Assembly: GCF_035918155.1 (NCBI RefSeq)
Contig: NZ_CP109327.1
Span: forward strand, 4,960,001 to 5,024,000
Direction of reading: 5' to 3'
DNA from: Streptomyces sp. NBC_01591
GTDB lineage: Bacteria > Actinomycetota > Actinomycetes > Streptomycetales > Streptomycetaceae
DNA length: 64,000 nt
Of this stretch, positions 17,223-25,682 are shown piece after piece. Each line of letters opens with the position of its first letter. Within the stretch, counting starts at the first letter, position 1. Both the position numbers and the translations under genes were made by a program. Under the pieces are notes generated by a model that did not search any database, had not been told where the DNA came from, and saw nothing but the letters and a program-made list of their open reading frames with translations.

Positions 17223-17978
17223 TCACTGCCGGTAGAAGATGCGGTCCTGGTACTCCGTCATGACGCGCCCGTTCCACTCGTGGCCGCCGTCGACGTTCCC
17301 CGACCGCAGCAACGGCGGCTCCACGCCCCGCTCCACGAGCTGTTCCGCCGCGGCGGCCATCATGGCCTGCATCAGCGCGCTGGTGACCACTGTCGACGCG
17401 GGGGCGAACGGTGCCTCGATCCCGTCGAGGGTCAGCTCCGCGTCGCCGATGGCGATCTTGCTGTCGAGCACGATGTCGCAGTGGTCCCGCAGGAAGCCGC
17501 CCGAGCCGTGCCGGGACCGGGTGCCGTCCGCGTACGCCACCGATGTCACGCCGATGACCTTCAGGCCGAGCGCCCGCGCGTTCAGTGCCATCTCCACCGG
17601 GAGCGCGTTGCGTCCGGAGAGCGAGATGATCACGAGGACGTCGCCGGCCGTGGCGGGGCTGGAGTCCAGCACGGCGCCCGCCAGTCCGTCGACCCGTTCC
17701 AGCGCGGAGCCGAGGGTCGCGGGCATGACATCGACGCCGACCGCCCCCGGTACGGCCAGCAGGTTCATCAGGGCGAGGCCGCCCGCCCGGTAGACGACGT
17801 CCTGCGCGGCGAGCGAGGAGTGCCCGGCGCCGAAGGCGAAGAGCCTGCCGCCCGCCGCGACGGTGTCGGCGATCGCGGCACCGGCGGCCGCGATGTTGCC
17901 GGACTCCTCGTCGCGTACCCGCTCCAGCAGGCCGATCGCTGCGTCGAAGAACTGGCCGGCCAGCTTGCTGTCGCTCAT
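17223..17978 (-). CDS. SIS domain protein (UPF0309 phosphosugar-binding type)
   Basis: This 251-residue protein has one sugar isomerase (SIS) domain. Motifs are GGRLFAFGAGHSSLAAQD near residue 45, VLVIISLSGRNALPVEMA and VIGVTSVAYADG, which form the phosphosugar-binding loops. Relatives include phosphoheptose isomerase and amino-sugar phosphate enzymes; the substrate is not defined. From memory it corresponds to SCO4393, next to dmdR1. A GGTCCGGACC palindrome overlaps the presumed promoter (18040-18065), suggesting control by a GntR/HutC regulator such as DasR, which would fit amino-sugar metabolism. Confidence 0.82.
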   Translation of the reverse strand: MSDSKLAGQFFDAAIGLLERVRDEESGNIAAAGAAIADTVAAGGRLFAFGAGHSSLAAQDVVYRAGGLALMNLLAVPGAVGVDVMPATLGSALERVDGLAGAVLDSSPATAGDVLVIISLSGRNALPVEMALNARALGLKVIGVTSVAYADGTRSRHGSGGFLRDHCDIVLDSKIAIGDAELTLDGIEAPFAPASTVVTSALMQAMMAAAAEQLVERGVEPPLLRSGNVDGGHEWNGRVMTEYQDRIFYRQ

Positions 17979-18039
17979 CGAGGAGGCCCTTTCCGGCGGG
18001 AGAGAGAGTGTTCACGGGTGTCCGTGCCGCGGATCACGT

Positions 18040-18055
18040 TGCGGTCCGGACCAGT
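18040..18055 (-). promoter_or_regulatory. DasR-like (dre-type) palindrome over the SIS gene promoter
   Basis: On the minus strand the 16-mer ACTGGTCCGGACCGCA closely resembles the HutC/DasR consensus ACTGGTCTAGACCAGT. It lies immediately downstream of TTGACA (18065-18060), between -35 and -10, where a bound repressor would block transcription of the SIS gene. The site was recognised by eye only. Confidence 0.45.
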
Positions 18056-18197
18056 GACCTGTCAATACCGCCCCGGCGGCTCCGCTGCACGGTGTTCGCC
18101 GGGCGCGGCACGGTTGTCGGTGGTATGCGTCAGAATTGGGTCAGGGCCAGCGCGCAGCGCTTACGACGTTTTCCTGTCACAGCATCGAGGGGCACGA

Positions 18198-18890
18198 ATG
18201 TCCGGACTGATCGACACCACGGAGATGTACCTCCGCACCATCCTCGAACTCGAAGAGGAAGGCGTGGTCCCCATGCGCGCCCGGATTGCGGAACGGCTGG
18301 ACCAGAGCGGTCCGACGGTCAGCCAGACGGTGGCGCGTATGGAGCGTGACGGGCTGGTGCAGGTCGCGGGCGACCGGCACTTGGAGCTGACCGACGAGGG
18401 GCGCCGCCTCGCGACGCGTGTGATGCGCAAGCACCGGCTCGCCGAGTGCCTGCTCGTCGATGTGATCGGTCTGGAGTGGGAGCAGGTCCACGCCGAGGCA
18501 TGCCGCTGGGAGCATGTGATGAGCGAGGCCGTGGAGCGGCGGGTGCTGGAGCTGCTGCGCCATCCGACGGAGTCGCCGTACGGGAATCCGATCCCGGGCC
18601 TGGAGGAGCTGGGCGAGAAGGCCGAGGCCGATCCCTTCCTCGACGAGGGCATGGTGAGCCTGTCGGAGCTCGACCCGGGCGCCGACGGCAAGACGGTGGT
18701 CGTGCGCCGGATCGGTGAGCCGATCCAGACGGACGCCCAGCTGATGTACACGCTGCGGCGTGCGGGTGTGCAGCCCGGCTCCGTGGTCAGCGTGACCGAG
18801 TCGCCCGGTGGCGTGCTGGTCGGCAGCAGCGGTGAGGCGGCGGAGCTGGACGCCGAGGTCGCCTCGCATGTGTTCGTGGGCAAGCGCTGA
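18198..18890 (+). CDS. dmdR1: Iron-dependent repressor of the DtxR/IdeR family
   Basis: This 230-residue Fe(II)-activated repressor controls siderophore and iron genes. The N-terminal winged helix (DTTEMYLRTILELEEEG, then SGPTVSQTVARMERDGLV) is followed by a metal-binding/dimer domain and an SH3-like C-terminus. All ancillary and primary metal ligands of DtxR fall at the standard numbers: Met10, His79, Glu83, His98, Cys102, Glu105 and His106. ATG 18198 follows GAGGGG. The gene order with the SIS gene matches S. coelicolor dmdR1 (SCO4394) from memory. For that gene an antiparallel overlapping ORF, adm, has been reported; an open minus frame also covers this gene here. Confidence 0.93.
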   Translation: MSGLIDTTEMYLRTILELEEEGVVPMRARIAERLDQSGPTVSQTVARMERDGLVQVAGDRHLELTDEGRRLATRVMRKHRLAECLLVDVIGLEWEQVHAEACRWEHVMSEAVERRVLELLRHPTESPYGNPIPGLEELGEKAEADPFLDEGMVSLSELDPGADGKTVVVRRIGEPIQTDAQLMYTLRRAGVQPGSVVSVTESPGGVLVGSSGEAAELDAEVASHVFVGKR

Positions 18891-19357
18891 CCGAGCGCCT
18901 CGCTGCCGAGCAGTACCGCTGGGTGGGCGCCCCTGGGGTGGATGCCGCTGAGGGGGCGCCCGTCCTGGCCGCGGATGATGCCGCCGGGGTGCCAGTTGGC
19001 CGGATGCCGTTGTCGGGGCGCCGCCGGGGCGTTGAAGCGTGACGTCCGCTCTCCCTTTTTCCGCCCGGAATTGCAGCGCGGGGACGGATCGCGTGCCAGG
19101 CTGTGGCTGAGGCATACCTGAGAGTGTCGGCCAACTGGTCGCGCGGTCGGGGAGGGAGCAGGCGCATGCGCCCGTCGTACTGGCGTGTCCGGCATGTCCG
19201 GCGCGTGCACCGGAAGGTGGCTGCCACGGTCCCGGCCGCCCGCGAATCGCGCGCCGGCGCCCGCAGAAGTACCCGCGAATCGCGCACCGCCGCCCGCGGA
19301 ACCGGTGCCGCCGCCCGCCGATGCGCACCGTCGCCGGCGGCTCCCCCGAAAGCAGAA

Positions 19358-19385
19358 GGCCCCGGCGCCTCGCGGCGCCGGGGCC
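19358..19385. terminator. Perfect 12-bp hairpin, probable bidirectional terminator
   Basis: GGCCCCGGCGCC at 19358-19369 and GGCGCCGGGGCC at 19374-19385 pair completely around a TCGC loop. Flanking AAAGCAG and CTGCTTT extend the stem with a few mismatches, giving a short T- or A-rich tail on each strand. It sits in the long gap after dmdR1. Confidence 0.7.
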
Positions 19386-19550
19386 GGTCCTCCCCTGCTT
19401 TGACCTGGAGCCCCGAGCTCTCAAGGTCAATCCCCACGGGCCCTCATCCCCGAGTGGCCCGCCTCCCGGAGAAGGTCTCCCCTGCACCGCCGCCATCAAT
19501 CCTTGGAGGTGGTCACTCGAACGAGCGGTGTTGAGTGGCGGAGCCGGTTT

Positions 19551-19566
19551 TCGAATACGAGTTCGA
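19551..19566. promoter_or_regulatory. LexA (SOS) box-like sequence upstream of the hydrolase gene
   Basis: TCGAATACGAGTTCGA matches the actinobacterial SOS box TCGAAC-N4-GTTCGA at 11 of 12 fixed positions, with T for C at the sixth base. It is followed directly by TAGTCT, a possible -10 box, 81 bases before the hydrolase ATG. A LexA site at a lone alpha/beta hydrolase would be unusual, so this is tentative. Confidence 0.4.
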
Positions 19567-19646
19567 TAGTCTGGCGTGACGCGACCACACGGTGATCGGG
19601 CAGTGCTCAAGCGGTGATCGAGGACCAGAAGGGGGTGCCAGGACAT

Positions 19647-20540
19647 ATGGTGCGGCGCATCGATGTGACCGGGACCGACGGCGTACGCCTAGCGGCCTGG
19701 GAGTTCGCCGACCCGCCCAAGGGGCGCGCGGAGGGCGAGCGCGCCTGCGGGGTCTTATTGCTCCACGGTCTGATGGGCCGGGCCGCGCACTGGGCCTCGA
19801 CCGCCCGCTGGCTCGCCGAGCGGCACCGGGCCGTCGGTCTCGACCAGCGCGGGCACGGCCGCAGCGACAAGCCGGCCGAAGGCCCGTACACCCGTGATGC
19901 GTACGTCGCCGACGCCGAGGCCGCGATCGAACAGCTCGGCCTCGCCCCCGTCGTCCTCGTCGGACATTCGATGGGCGCGCTGACGGCCTGGCAGCTCGCC
20001 GCGAAGCGCCCCGATCTCGTCCGGGCCCTGGTCATCTGCGACATGCGGGCCTCCGCCCTCGGCGCGGCCTCGCAGCGCGAGTGGGAGGACTGGTTCAAGA
20101 CCTGGCCGGTGCCGTTCGCGACGCTCTCCGACGTACGGAAGTGGTTCGGCGAGGACGACCCCTGGGTGGAGCGGCCCAACCCGGCCCGCGGCGAGTTCTT
20201 CGCCGAGGTGATGGCCGAGCGGGCCGACGGCTGGCGCCCCGTCTTCTCCCGCCGCCAGATGCTCCAGTCCCGCGCGACCTGGGTGTTCGACGCGCACTGG
20301 GAGGAGCTGGCGCAGGTCCGCTGCCCGACCCTGGTGCTCCGCGGCCTCGACGGCGAGCTGGGCCGGGCGGAGGCCCAGGAGATGGTCCGCGTACTGCCGC
20401 GCGGGCAGTACGCGGAGGTGGCCGACGCCGGCCATCTCGTCCACTACGACCAGCCCGAGGGCTGGCGCGCGGCGGTCGAACCCTTCCTGGAGCAGTTCGC
20501 CGAGGACCCCCAGGACGACCGCGAGCCCGTCCCGTCGTAG
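19647..20540 (+). CDS. Alpha/beta-fold hydrolase
   Basis: The 297-residue protein has the nucleophile elbow VGHSMGALTAWQ (Ser near residue 111), an oxyanion-hole segment LLLHGLMGRAAHW and the catalytic His in DAGHLVHYDQPEG near the C-terminus. GLDQRGHGRSDKPAEGPY is the typical loop after strand 4. Cytosolic esterase, lipase or C-C hydrolase activity is possible; the substrate is not defined. ATG 19647 has AGGA close upstream; GTG 19614 and 19635 are weaker alternatives. It is a single-gene unit that converges on the ABC transporter genes. Confidence 0.82.
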   Translation: MVRRIDVTGTDGVRLAAWEFADPPKGRAEGERACGVLLLHGLMGRAAHWASTARWLAERHRAVGLDQRGHGRSDKPAEGPYTRDAYVADAEAAIEQLGLAPVVLVGHSMGALTAWQLAAKRPDLVRALVICDMRASALGAASQREWEDWFKTWPVPFATLSDVRKWFGEDDPWVERPNPARGEFFAEVMAERADGWRPVFSRRQMLQSRATWVFDAHWEELAQVRCPTLVLRGLDGELGRAEAQEMVRVLPRGQYAEVADAGHLVHYDQPEGWRAAVEPFLEQFAEDPQDDREPVPS

Positions 20541-20595
20541 AGCAGCAACGCGGACAGGTCCTGCGGCGGCCGCCCTCGGAGCCTGTCGGGTGACC

Positions 20596-22248
20596 TCAGC
20601 CCTTGCTGACCGCCGCCAGGATCTCCGGGAGCCGGTTCGCCGTGCGGGGAGCGGCGAGCCGCAGCCCCGCCCAGGAGATCAGCGCCCCGTACACGGCCCC
20701 CACGGGCAGCAGCAGCCACAGCCACTGCTCCAGATCGGCGACATGGAGCCAGATCGTCACCGCGATCAGGGGCGCGCAGAGCAGCCCCGCCGCGACCATG
20801 CCGCCGAAGATCGAGATCCAGGCGAGCCCGGCCTGCCCGGGCGCCACGTTCTTGAACGCCCCGTCCTGCGGGATCGAGTACGGGAAGTTCGCCGACGCCA
20901 CCGCGCCCGTCGCCAGCATCCCGCCCAGCAGGGCGAACGACAGGCCCATGGCCTCCGGCAGGTCGCCCCAGTCGCCGAGCACCGCCGCGGTCACCACCGT
21001 CACCACGATCGTGTAGGGCAACGTGATCAGCAGCAACGCCAGGGCCCGCGCCCGCAGTTCCAGGTAGGCGTCCCGGGTGGAGGAGATCGTCAGCGACACC
21101 ATCCAGAACGCGGAGGTGTCCTGCCCGAACTGGTTGTACATCTGGATGCCGAGCATCCAGGCGGCGAAGCAGGCGAAGTAGATCGAGCCGGTGCCCTGGA
21201 GCGCGTTGAGTATCGGCACGATCAGCCCGATCGCCAGCGCCGTGGTCCAGGCGGCCTTGGTCTTCGGATCGCGCGCGATGTACCGCAGACTGCGCTCCAT
21301 CACCGTCCCGGTGCGCCCCTGGGGCAGCAGCGCGGCGAGCCCGGAGCCGCCCTTGCCGGCCTTCTCGCGGCCCGGCCCGGCGGCGGCCAGGGTCGAACCG
21401 TCCGGGGCCGTCATCAGCTTCACCAGGCTCCGCTGCCACAGCCACAGCAGCGCGATCAGCGCCACGACGGACAGCAGCAGCTGTACGAAGGCCTCTCCGT
21501 ACGAGCCCCGCGACGCCGAGTCCACCGCGCCGACCGCCGAGGCGGGCGGCAGCCAGCGCACCACGTCCGCGGCCGGGTCGAGCGCGGCGAGCCCGCCCGC
21601 CTGGCCGAGCCGCTGCGCACCGAAGTTGACGACCTGGAAGCCCACCGCGATCACCAGCCCGCTGAGCACCGCGAGATCGCGGCCCTTGCGTGAGGTCAGC
21701 AGCCGGGTGTTGGCCGTGGCTACGGCCCGTGCCAGCGCCACGCACAGCAGCAGTGTGAGCGGGGCGGCCACCACGGCGAACGCCGCGGCCGCCGCCCCGT
21801 GCGCCACCGCGAACACCGATCCGGCCGTCAGGCAGAGCGTGAACAGCGGACCGATCCCGACCAGTGAGGCCGTCAGCAGCGCGGCCACCAACGGGCGCGG
21901 CCGCAGCGGCAGCATCACCAGCCGGCTCGGGTCGAGGGTCTCGTCGCCGCTGGGGAAGAACAGCGGCATCACGGCCCAGCCGACCGCCACCACCCCCGCC
22001 AGCAGGACGACGAGGGAGTCGGTGTGGGCGTGCCCGCGCAACGCGATCAGCCCGATCAGCTGGCCCGCGGCGAACAGCAGGGTGAGGACGGCGGAGGTGA
22101 CGTACGCGGCCCGCCGGCCAGCCGACTGCCGCAGCCCGTTGCGCAGCAGGGTCAGCTTCAGCCGTACGAAGACGCCGACGAGCCCCTCGCCGCCGGCGGT
22201 GCCGACCGGTCCGGGGGCGGCCCCCAGGGGGGCGTCGAACACGCTCAT
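20596..22248 (-). CDS. ABC transporter membrane protein (export type, large permease)
   Basis: The 550-residue integral membrane protein has about twelve hydrophobic segments arranged as two blocks around a cytoplasmic loop near residues 290-320 (SLVKLMTAPDGSTL). The topology resembles ABC-2-like or PutZ-type transporters of actinobacteria, in which one long permease pairs with one ATPase. Its start overlaps the stop of the ATPase gene by four bases (ATGA), so the two are translated together. The transported molecule is unknown. Confidence 0.82.
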   Translation of the reverse strand: MSVFDAPLGAAPGPVGTAGGEGLVGVFVRLKLTLLRNGLRQSAGRRAAYVTSAVLTLLFAAGQLIGLIALRGHAHTDSLVVLLAGVVAVGWAVMPLFFPSGDETLDPSRLVMLPLRPRPLVAALLTASLVGIGPLFTLCLTAGSVFAVAHGAAAAAFAVVAAPLTLLLCVALARAVATANTRLLTSRKGRDLAVLSGLVIAVGFQVVNFGAQRLGQAGGLAALDPAADVVRWLPPASAVGAVDSASRGSYGEAFVQLLLSVVALIALLWLWQRSLVKLMTAPDGSTLAAAGPGREKAGKGGSGLAALLPQGRTGTVMERSLRYIARDPKTKAAWTTALAIGLIVPILNALQGTGSIYFACFAAWMLGIQMYNQFGQDTSAFWMVSLTISSTRDAYLELRARALALLLITLPYTIVVTVVTAAVLGDWGDLPEAMGLSFALLGGMLATGAVASANFPYSIPQDGAFKNVAPGQAGLAWISIFGGMVAAGLLCAPLIAVTIWLHVADLEQWLWLLLPVGAVYGALISWAGLRLAAPRTANRLPEILAAVSKG

Positions 22249-23075
22249 CGTCGGCCGCCCAGCCAGTCCAGGGAGTCGTCGGTGGTGCGGGAGCCCGCGC
22301 CGACGAGCTCGAGGAAGGCGTTCTGCAGCGAGGACGCGTCGCCGCGCACCTGGGCCAGGGTGCCCTGGGCCCGGATCGTGCCGGCCGCCATGACGGCCAC
22401 CCAGTCGCATAGGGACTCGACGAGCTCCATCACATGGCTGGAGAAGATGACAGTCGCCCCCGAGCGGGTGTATCGCTCGAGAACCTCGCGGATGGTCTGT
22501 GCGGAGACCGGGTCGACGCCCTCGAACGGCTCGTCCAGGAACAGCACTTCGGGGTTGTGCAGCAGCGCCGCCGCGAGCCCGATCTTCTTCCGCATGCCGG
22601 TCGAGTAGTCGACGACCAGCTTGTGCTGGGCGCCCGCGAGGTCGAGCACATCGAGGAGCTGGGTGGCCCGCTTGTCGACCTCGGCGCCCGGCAGCCCGCG
22701 CAACCTGTGGGTGTACGCGAGGAGTTCGCGCCCCGAGAGGCGCTCGAAGAGCCGCAGCCCCTCCGGGAGCACACCGATCCGGCTCTTCACCTCGACCGGG
22801 TCGCGCCACACGTCGTGGCCGGCGACCTCGACGACCCCCTGGTCGGGGCGGAGCAGTCCGGTGACCATCGACAGCGTGGTGGTCTTGCCCGCGCCGTTGG
22901 GTCCGACCAGACCGATGAACTTGCCCGCGGGCAGTTCCAGATCGATCCCGGCCACCGCGGTCTGTTCCCCGAACCGCTTCCACAGCCCCTGTACGCGAAC
23001 GGCGGGCGGCGGCATGGCCGGTCCGCCCGCCTCACCCGCCCGCGTCGCTCTGTCGGTCCCTGTTCCGTCCTGCAT
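22245..23075 (-). CDS. ABC transporter ATP-binding protein
   Basis: This 276-residue ATPase drives the permease encoded just downstream. Walker A is GPNGAGKTT (near residue 60), Walker B is VLFLDEPFEGVDP and the switch His is in FSSHVMELVE. The ABC signature is unusual, YSTGMRKKIG in place of LSGGQ, a variant common in ABC-2-type exporters. Starts at ATG 23075; an internal ATG before PPPAVRVQGLWKRFG is also possible. A two-gene operon with the permease. Confidence 0.92.
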   Translation of the reverse strand: MQDGTGTDRATRAGEAGGPAMPPPAVRVQGLWKRFGEQTAVAGIDLELPAGKFIGLVGPNGAGKTTTLSMVTGLLRPDQGVVEVAGHDVWRDPVEVKSRIGVLPEGLRLFERLSGRELLAYTHRLRGLPGAEVDKRATQLLDVLDLAGAQHKLVVDYSTGMRKKIGLAAALLHNPEVLFLDEPFEGVDPVSAQTIREVLERYTRSGATVIFSSHVMELVESLCDWVAVMAAGTIRAQGTLAQVRGDASSLQNAFLELVGAGSRTTDDSLDWLGGRR

Positions 23076-23114
23076 GATGCACTGCCTTTCGGTGGCCCCG
23101 TTTCCGGGACCACC

Positions 23115-23786
23115 CTACGAAAGGGGGCTCTGCTGACGGCGTGTTCGTGCGTCGGCCGCTTCCCTGGCGCAGGCGTAGGCGAGCGGGCTGATGAGTTCCT
23201 CCGCGTCCGGCAGCCAGCGGTTGGCGGGGGTGGGGCGGCGGGCCCACTGCACCGCTCCGAGACCGCCGACCCGGGTCGGCGGACCCGTCACGTAGTGGCC
23301 GTCGCCGCGGCCGACCAGATCGATGGCGGCGGCCCGCCAGCCCAACTTCCGCACGAGGTCGTCCGACTTGGCCGCCGCGCCCGGCAGCACGAAGAAGAAC
23401 ATCCGGCGGTCGGGGCTGCAGGTGACGGGGCCGAGGGACAGGCCCATCCGCTCCATCCGGGCCAGCGCCAGGAAACCGGCGGACTCCGGTACGTCGATCG
23501 CGTCGAAGGCGCGCCCGGTGGGCAGCAGGATCGACGCCTTCGGGTGCCTGGACCACATCCGGCGGGCCGCGGCGCCGCTTCCGGTCGCCTGGCCGGCCCA
23601 GTCCGGGCCGGTGGGATGGGCGCCGGGCGCGGCGCAGCCGGTGTCGCCGCAGGAGCATTGCTCGGCTCCCTCCACCGCCTCCAGCCAGGTGCCCGGGCAC
23701 ACGTCCCAGTGCCGCTCATCCGCGTACCGCACTGCTGCGTCGAGCGGTTGCTCGCCCCGCTGTCGGGGCACCTTCGCGGCTTCCAT
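23115..23786 (-). CDS. Bifunctional primase/polymerase (Prim-Pol) domain protein
   Basis: The protein of about 223 residues has the N-terminal archaeo-eukaryotic primase-like pattern: AVRYADERHWDVCPGTW, a Cys-rich insert with CSCGDTGCAAPGAHP, WSRHPKASILLPTG, and a late GRGDGHYVTGPPTR motif. Several such stand-alone Prim-Pol proteins occur in Streptomyces chromosomes, with unknown roles in DNA repair or replication of foreign elements. I use ATG 23786; the frame is open back to 23849 with a repeated VEEP motif, so a longer N-terminus is possible. It is monocistronic, 40 bases upstream of the ABC ATPase on the same strand. Confidence 0.7.
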   Translation of the reverse strand: MEAAKVPRQRGEQPLDAAVRYADERHWDVCPGTWLEAVEGAEQCSCGDTGCAAPGAHPTGPDWAGQATGSGAAARRMWSRHPKASILLPTGRAFDAIDVPESAGFLALARMERMGLSLGPVTCSPDRRMFFFVLPGAAAKSDDLVRKLGWRAAAIDLVGRGDGHYVTGPPTRVGGLGAVQWARRPTPANRWLPDAEELISPLAYACAREAADARTRRQQSPLS

Positions 23787-24097
23787 GACTCCGACGGGCT
23801 CTTCGACTGCGATGGGCTCTTCCACGCTCAGCACAACTACGGCCAACACCCGGGGTTACGGGCGTGACGGGTGCGGTCACGGCGTATCGATCCGGCACAC
23901 GGGGCGCATGGATGCATGGGCGGGGGCGCGCGTGAGGCGGTGCCCGGCCGGGCGGGTAGCCACATACGGGCAACCGTCGGGCAGCCGATGTGCGGGTCCG
24001 GAACGGTCGGCCTCTGTCATATGCCGACAGGAATGACAAGGAACATGACGCACGTGACGAACACGATGAATCTGTGCATTTTCCGCGTATTCGCCGG

Positions 24098-24123
24098 GCA
24101 GTGATCGGCTCAATGATCACTGC
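24098..24123. promoter_or_regulatory. Inverted repeat with 9-bp arms before the XRE regulator gene
   Basis: GCAGTGATC and GATCACTGC are perfect mirror arms separated by eight bases, ending 16 bases before the regulator ATG. The size and position suit an operator bound by the encoded regulator (autoregulation) or an RNA hairpin near the ribosome site. Confidence 0.5.
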
Positions 24124-24139
24124 GGCCTCAGGGGGAAAC

Positions 24140-25522
24140 ATGGCAGCCAGGCCTCTCGTCGCACGCCAGCCGAACGAACGGCTCCAGGCGCTCATTCAGG
24201 AAGCCGGATGCTCCAACGCCGGCCTCGCCCGCCGCGTCAACATGGTCGGCGCGGAGCGCGGGCTCGATCTGCGTTACGACAAGACGTCCGTGGCCCGTTG
24301 GCTGCGCGGACAGCAACCACGCGGCAGGGCACCGGGAATCATCGCCGAGGCGCTCGGCCGCAAGCTCGGCCGTACGGTCACGATCGACGAGATCGGGATG
24401 GCCAACGGCAAGAATCTGGCGTCCGGCGTCGGCCTGCAGTTCGCCCCGACCGTGATCGGCGCGATCGAGCAGGTCTGCGAGCTGTGGCGCAGCGATGTCG
24501 GCCGCCGCGACTTCCTGTCCGGTTCGGCGGTCGCCTCCTCCGCGCTCGTCGAACCCAGCCGCGACTGGCTGATCACCGGCGCCGACCCGCAGGTGGCACG
24601 GGCCGCCGGGGCCCGCGTCGGGATGTCGGACGTGGCGGCGGTGCGGGCGATGACGGCCGCGCTGGTCGACCTCGACCACCGGTTCGGCAGCGGACATGTG
24701 CGGCCGGTCCTGGTGCACTACCTGAACAGCGTGGTCTCCGGGCTGCTCTCCGGGGCGTACCGCGAATCGGTCGGCCGGCAGCTGTTCGCGGCGGTCGCCC
24801 GGCTCACCGAACTCGCCGGGTACATGGCGGTCGACACCGGTCAGCCGGGACTCGCCCAGCGCTACTACATCCAGGCGCTGCGCCTGGCCCAGGCGGCGGG
24901 CGACCGGGCGTACGGCGGTTATGTGCTGGCCGCCTCGATGAGCCATCTCGCCGCGCAGCTCGGCAATCCCCGGGAGATCGCCCAACTGGCCCGGGCCGCG
25001 CAGGAGGGCGCGCGCGGGCGCGTCACCCCGAGGGCGGAGGCGATGTTCTACGCGGCGGAGGCACGCGGCCACGCCCTGCTCGGCGACGCCCGCACCTGCC
25101 AGGCGGTGACGGGCCGCGCGCTGACGGCCATGGAGCAGGCCGAACCGGGCACGGGCGACGACCCCGACTGGATCGCCCACTTCGACCACGCCTATCTCGC
25201 GGACGAGTTGGCGCACTGCCACCGCGACCTCGGCCAGGCGGAGGCCGCCGCGCGCCGGGCGAAGGAGTCCCTGGCCGGCCACCCGGAGTCCCGGACCCGC
25301 CGCCGCGGCATCGGCCTGGTGCTTCTGGCCACGGCCCAGGTCCAGATGCGCGAGGTGGAGCAGGCCTGCCATACGGGCACGCGGGCGATGGAGCTGCTGG
25401 GGTCGGTGCGCTCCAGCCGGGGAGCGGAGTATCTGGACGATCTGCAGCAGCGGCTGATCCCGTACGGGGACGAGTCGGCGGTGCGCGAGTTCGGTGCTCG
25501 GCTGGAACTCCAGGCGGCCTGA
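24140..25522 (+). CDS. XRE-like regulator with TPR-type C-terminus (NsdA-like family)
   Basis: The 460-residue protein begins with a helix-turn-helix, NERLQALIQEAGCSNAGLA then KTSVARWLRGQQPRG, followed by a TAT-like motif RRDFLSGSAVASSAL in the middle (residues 117-131) that is shared by this family and is not a true signal. The C-terminal half is helical with TPR-like repeats (AQRYYIQALRLAQAAGDR, EIAQLARAAQEGARG). Similar proteins such as NsdA influence development and antibiotic production in S. coelicolor; I do not claim orthology. ATG 24140 is preceded by GGGGGAA, and an inverted repeat overlaps the leader. Confidence 0.8.
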   Translation: MAARPLVARQPNERLQALIQEAGCSNAGLARRVNMVGAERGLDLRYDKTSVARWLRGQQPRGRAPGIIAEALGRKLGRTVTIDEIGMANGKNLASGVGLQFAPTVIGAIEQVCELWRSDVGRRDFLSGSAVASSALVEPSRDWLITGADPQVARAAGARVGMSDVAAVRAMTAALVDLDHRFGSGHVRPVLVHYLNSVVSGLLSGAYRESVGRQLFAAVARLTELAGYMAVDTGQPGLAQRYYIQALRLAQAAGDRAYGGYVLAASMSHLAAQLGNPREIAQLARAAQEGARGRVTPRAEAMFYAAEARGHALLGDARTCQAVTGRALTAMEQAEPGTGDDPDWIAHFDHAYLADELAHCHRDLGQAEAAARRAKESLAGHPESRTRRRGIGLVLLATAQVQMREVEQACHTGTRAMELLGSVRSSRGAEYLDDLQQRLIPYGDESAVREFGARLELQAA

Positions 25523-25682
25523 CCCGGGTGCGCGTGAAGTCGCCCCTCAACTGCGTCTTGAGAACGCTGAGCGTTACAGCGCTTGTGAAGGGCTGGTGAG
25601 TGAGAACACACGCTTGGCGAACGGCGGCGACCACCCGATAGCGTGAGCCGACGATTCCGTAGGTTTACACGTAGGAGTCCCG

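Larger units (their letters stand above)
18891..19646. other. Long intergenic region between dmdR1 and the hydrolase gene
   Basis: No plus-strand gene is convincing in these 756 bases. The region contains a large hairpin (19358-19385), a repeated CCCGCGAATCGCGC near 19238 and 19275, and a LexA-like box at 19551-19566. A minus-strand frame that covers dmdR1 (18161-19210) begins here, and its possible link to adm is discussed under findings. Confidence 0.5.
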
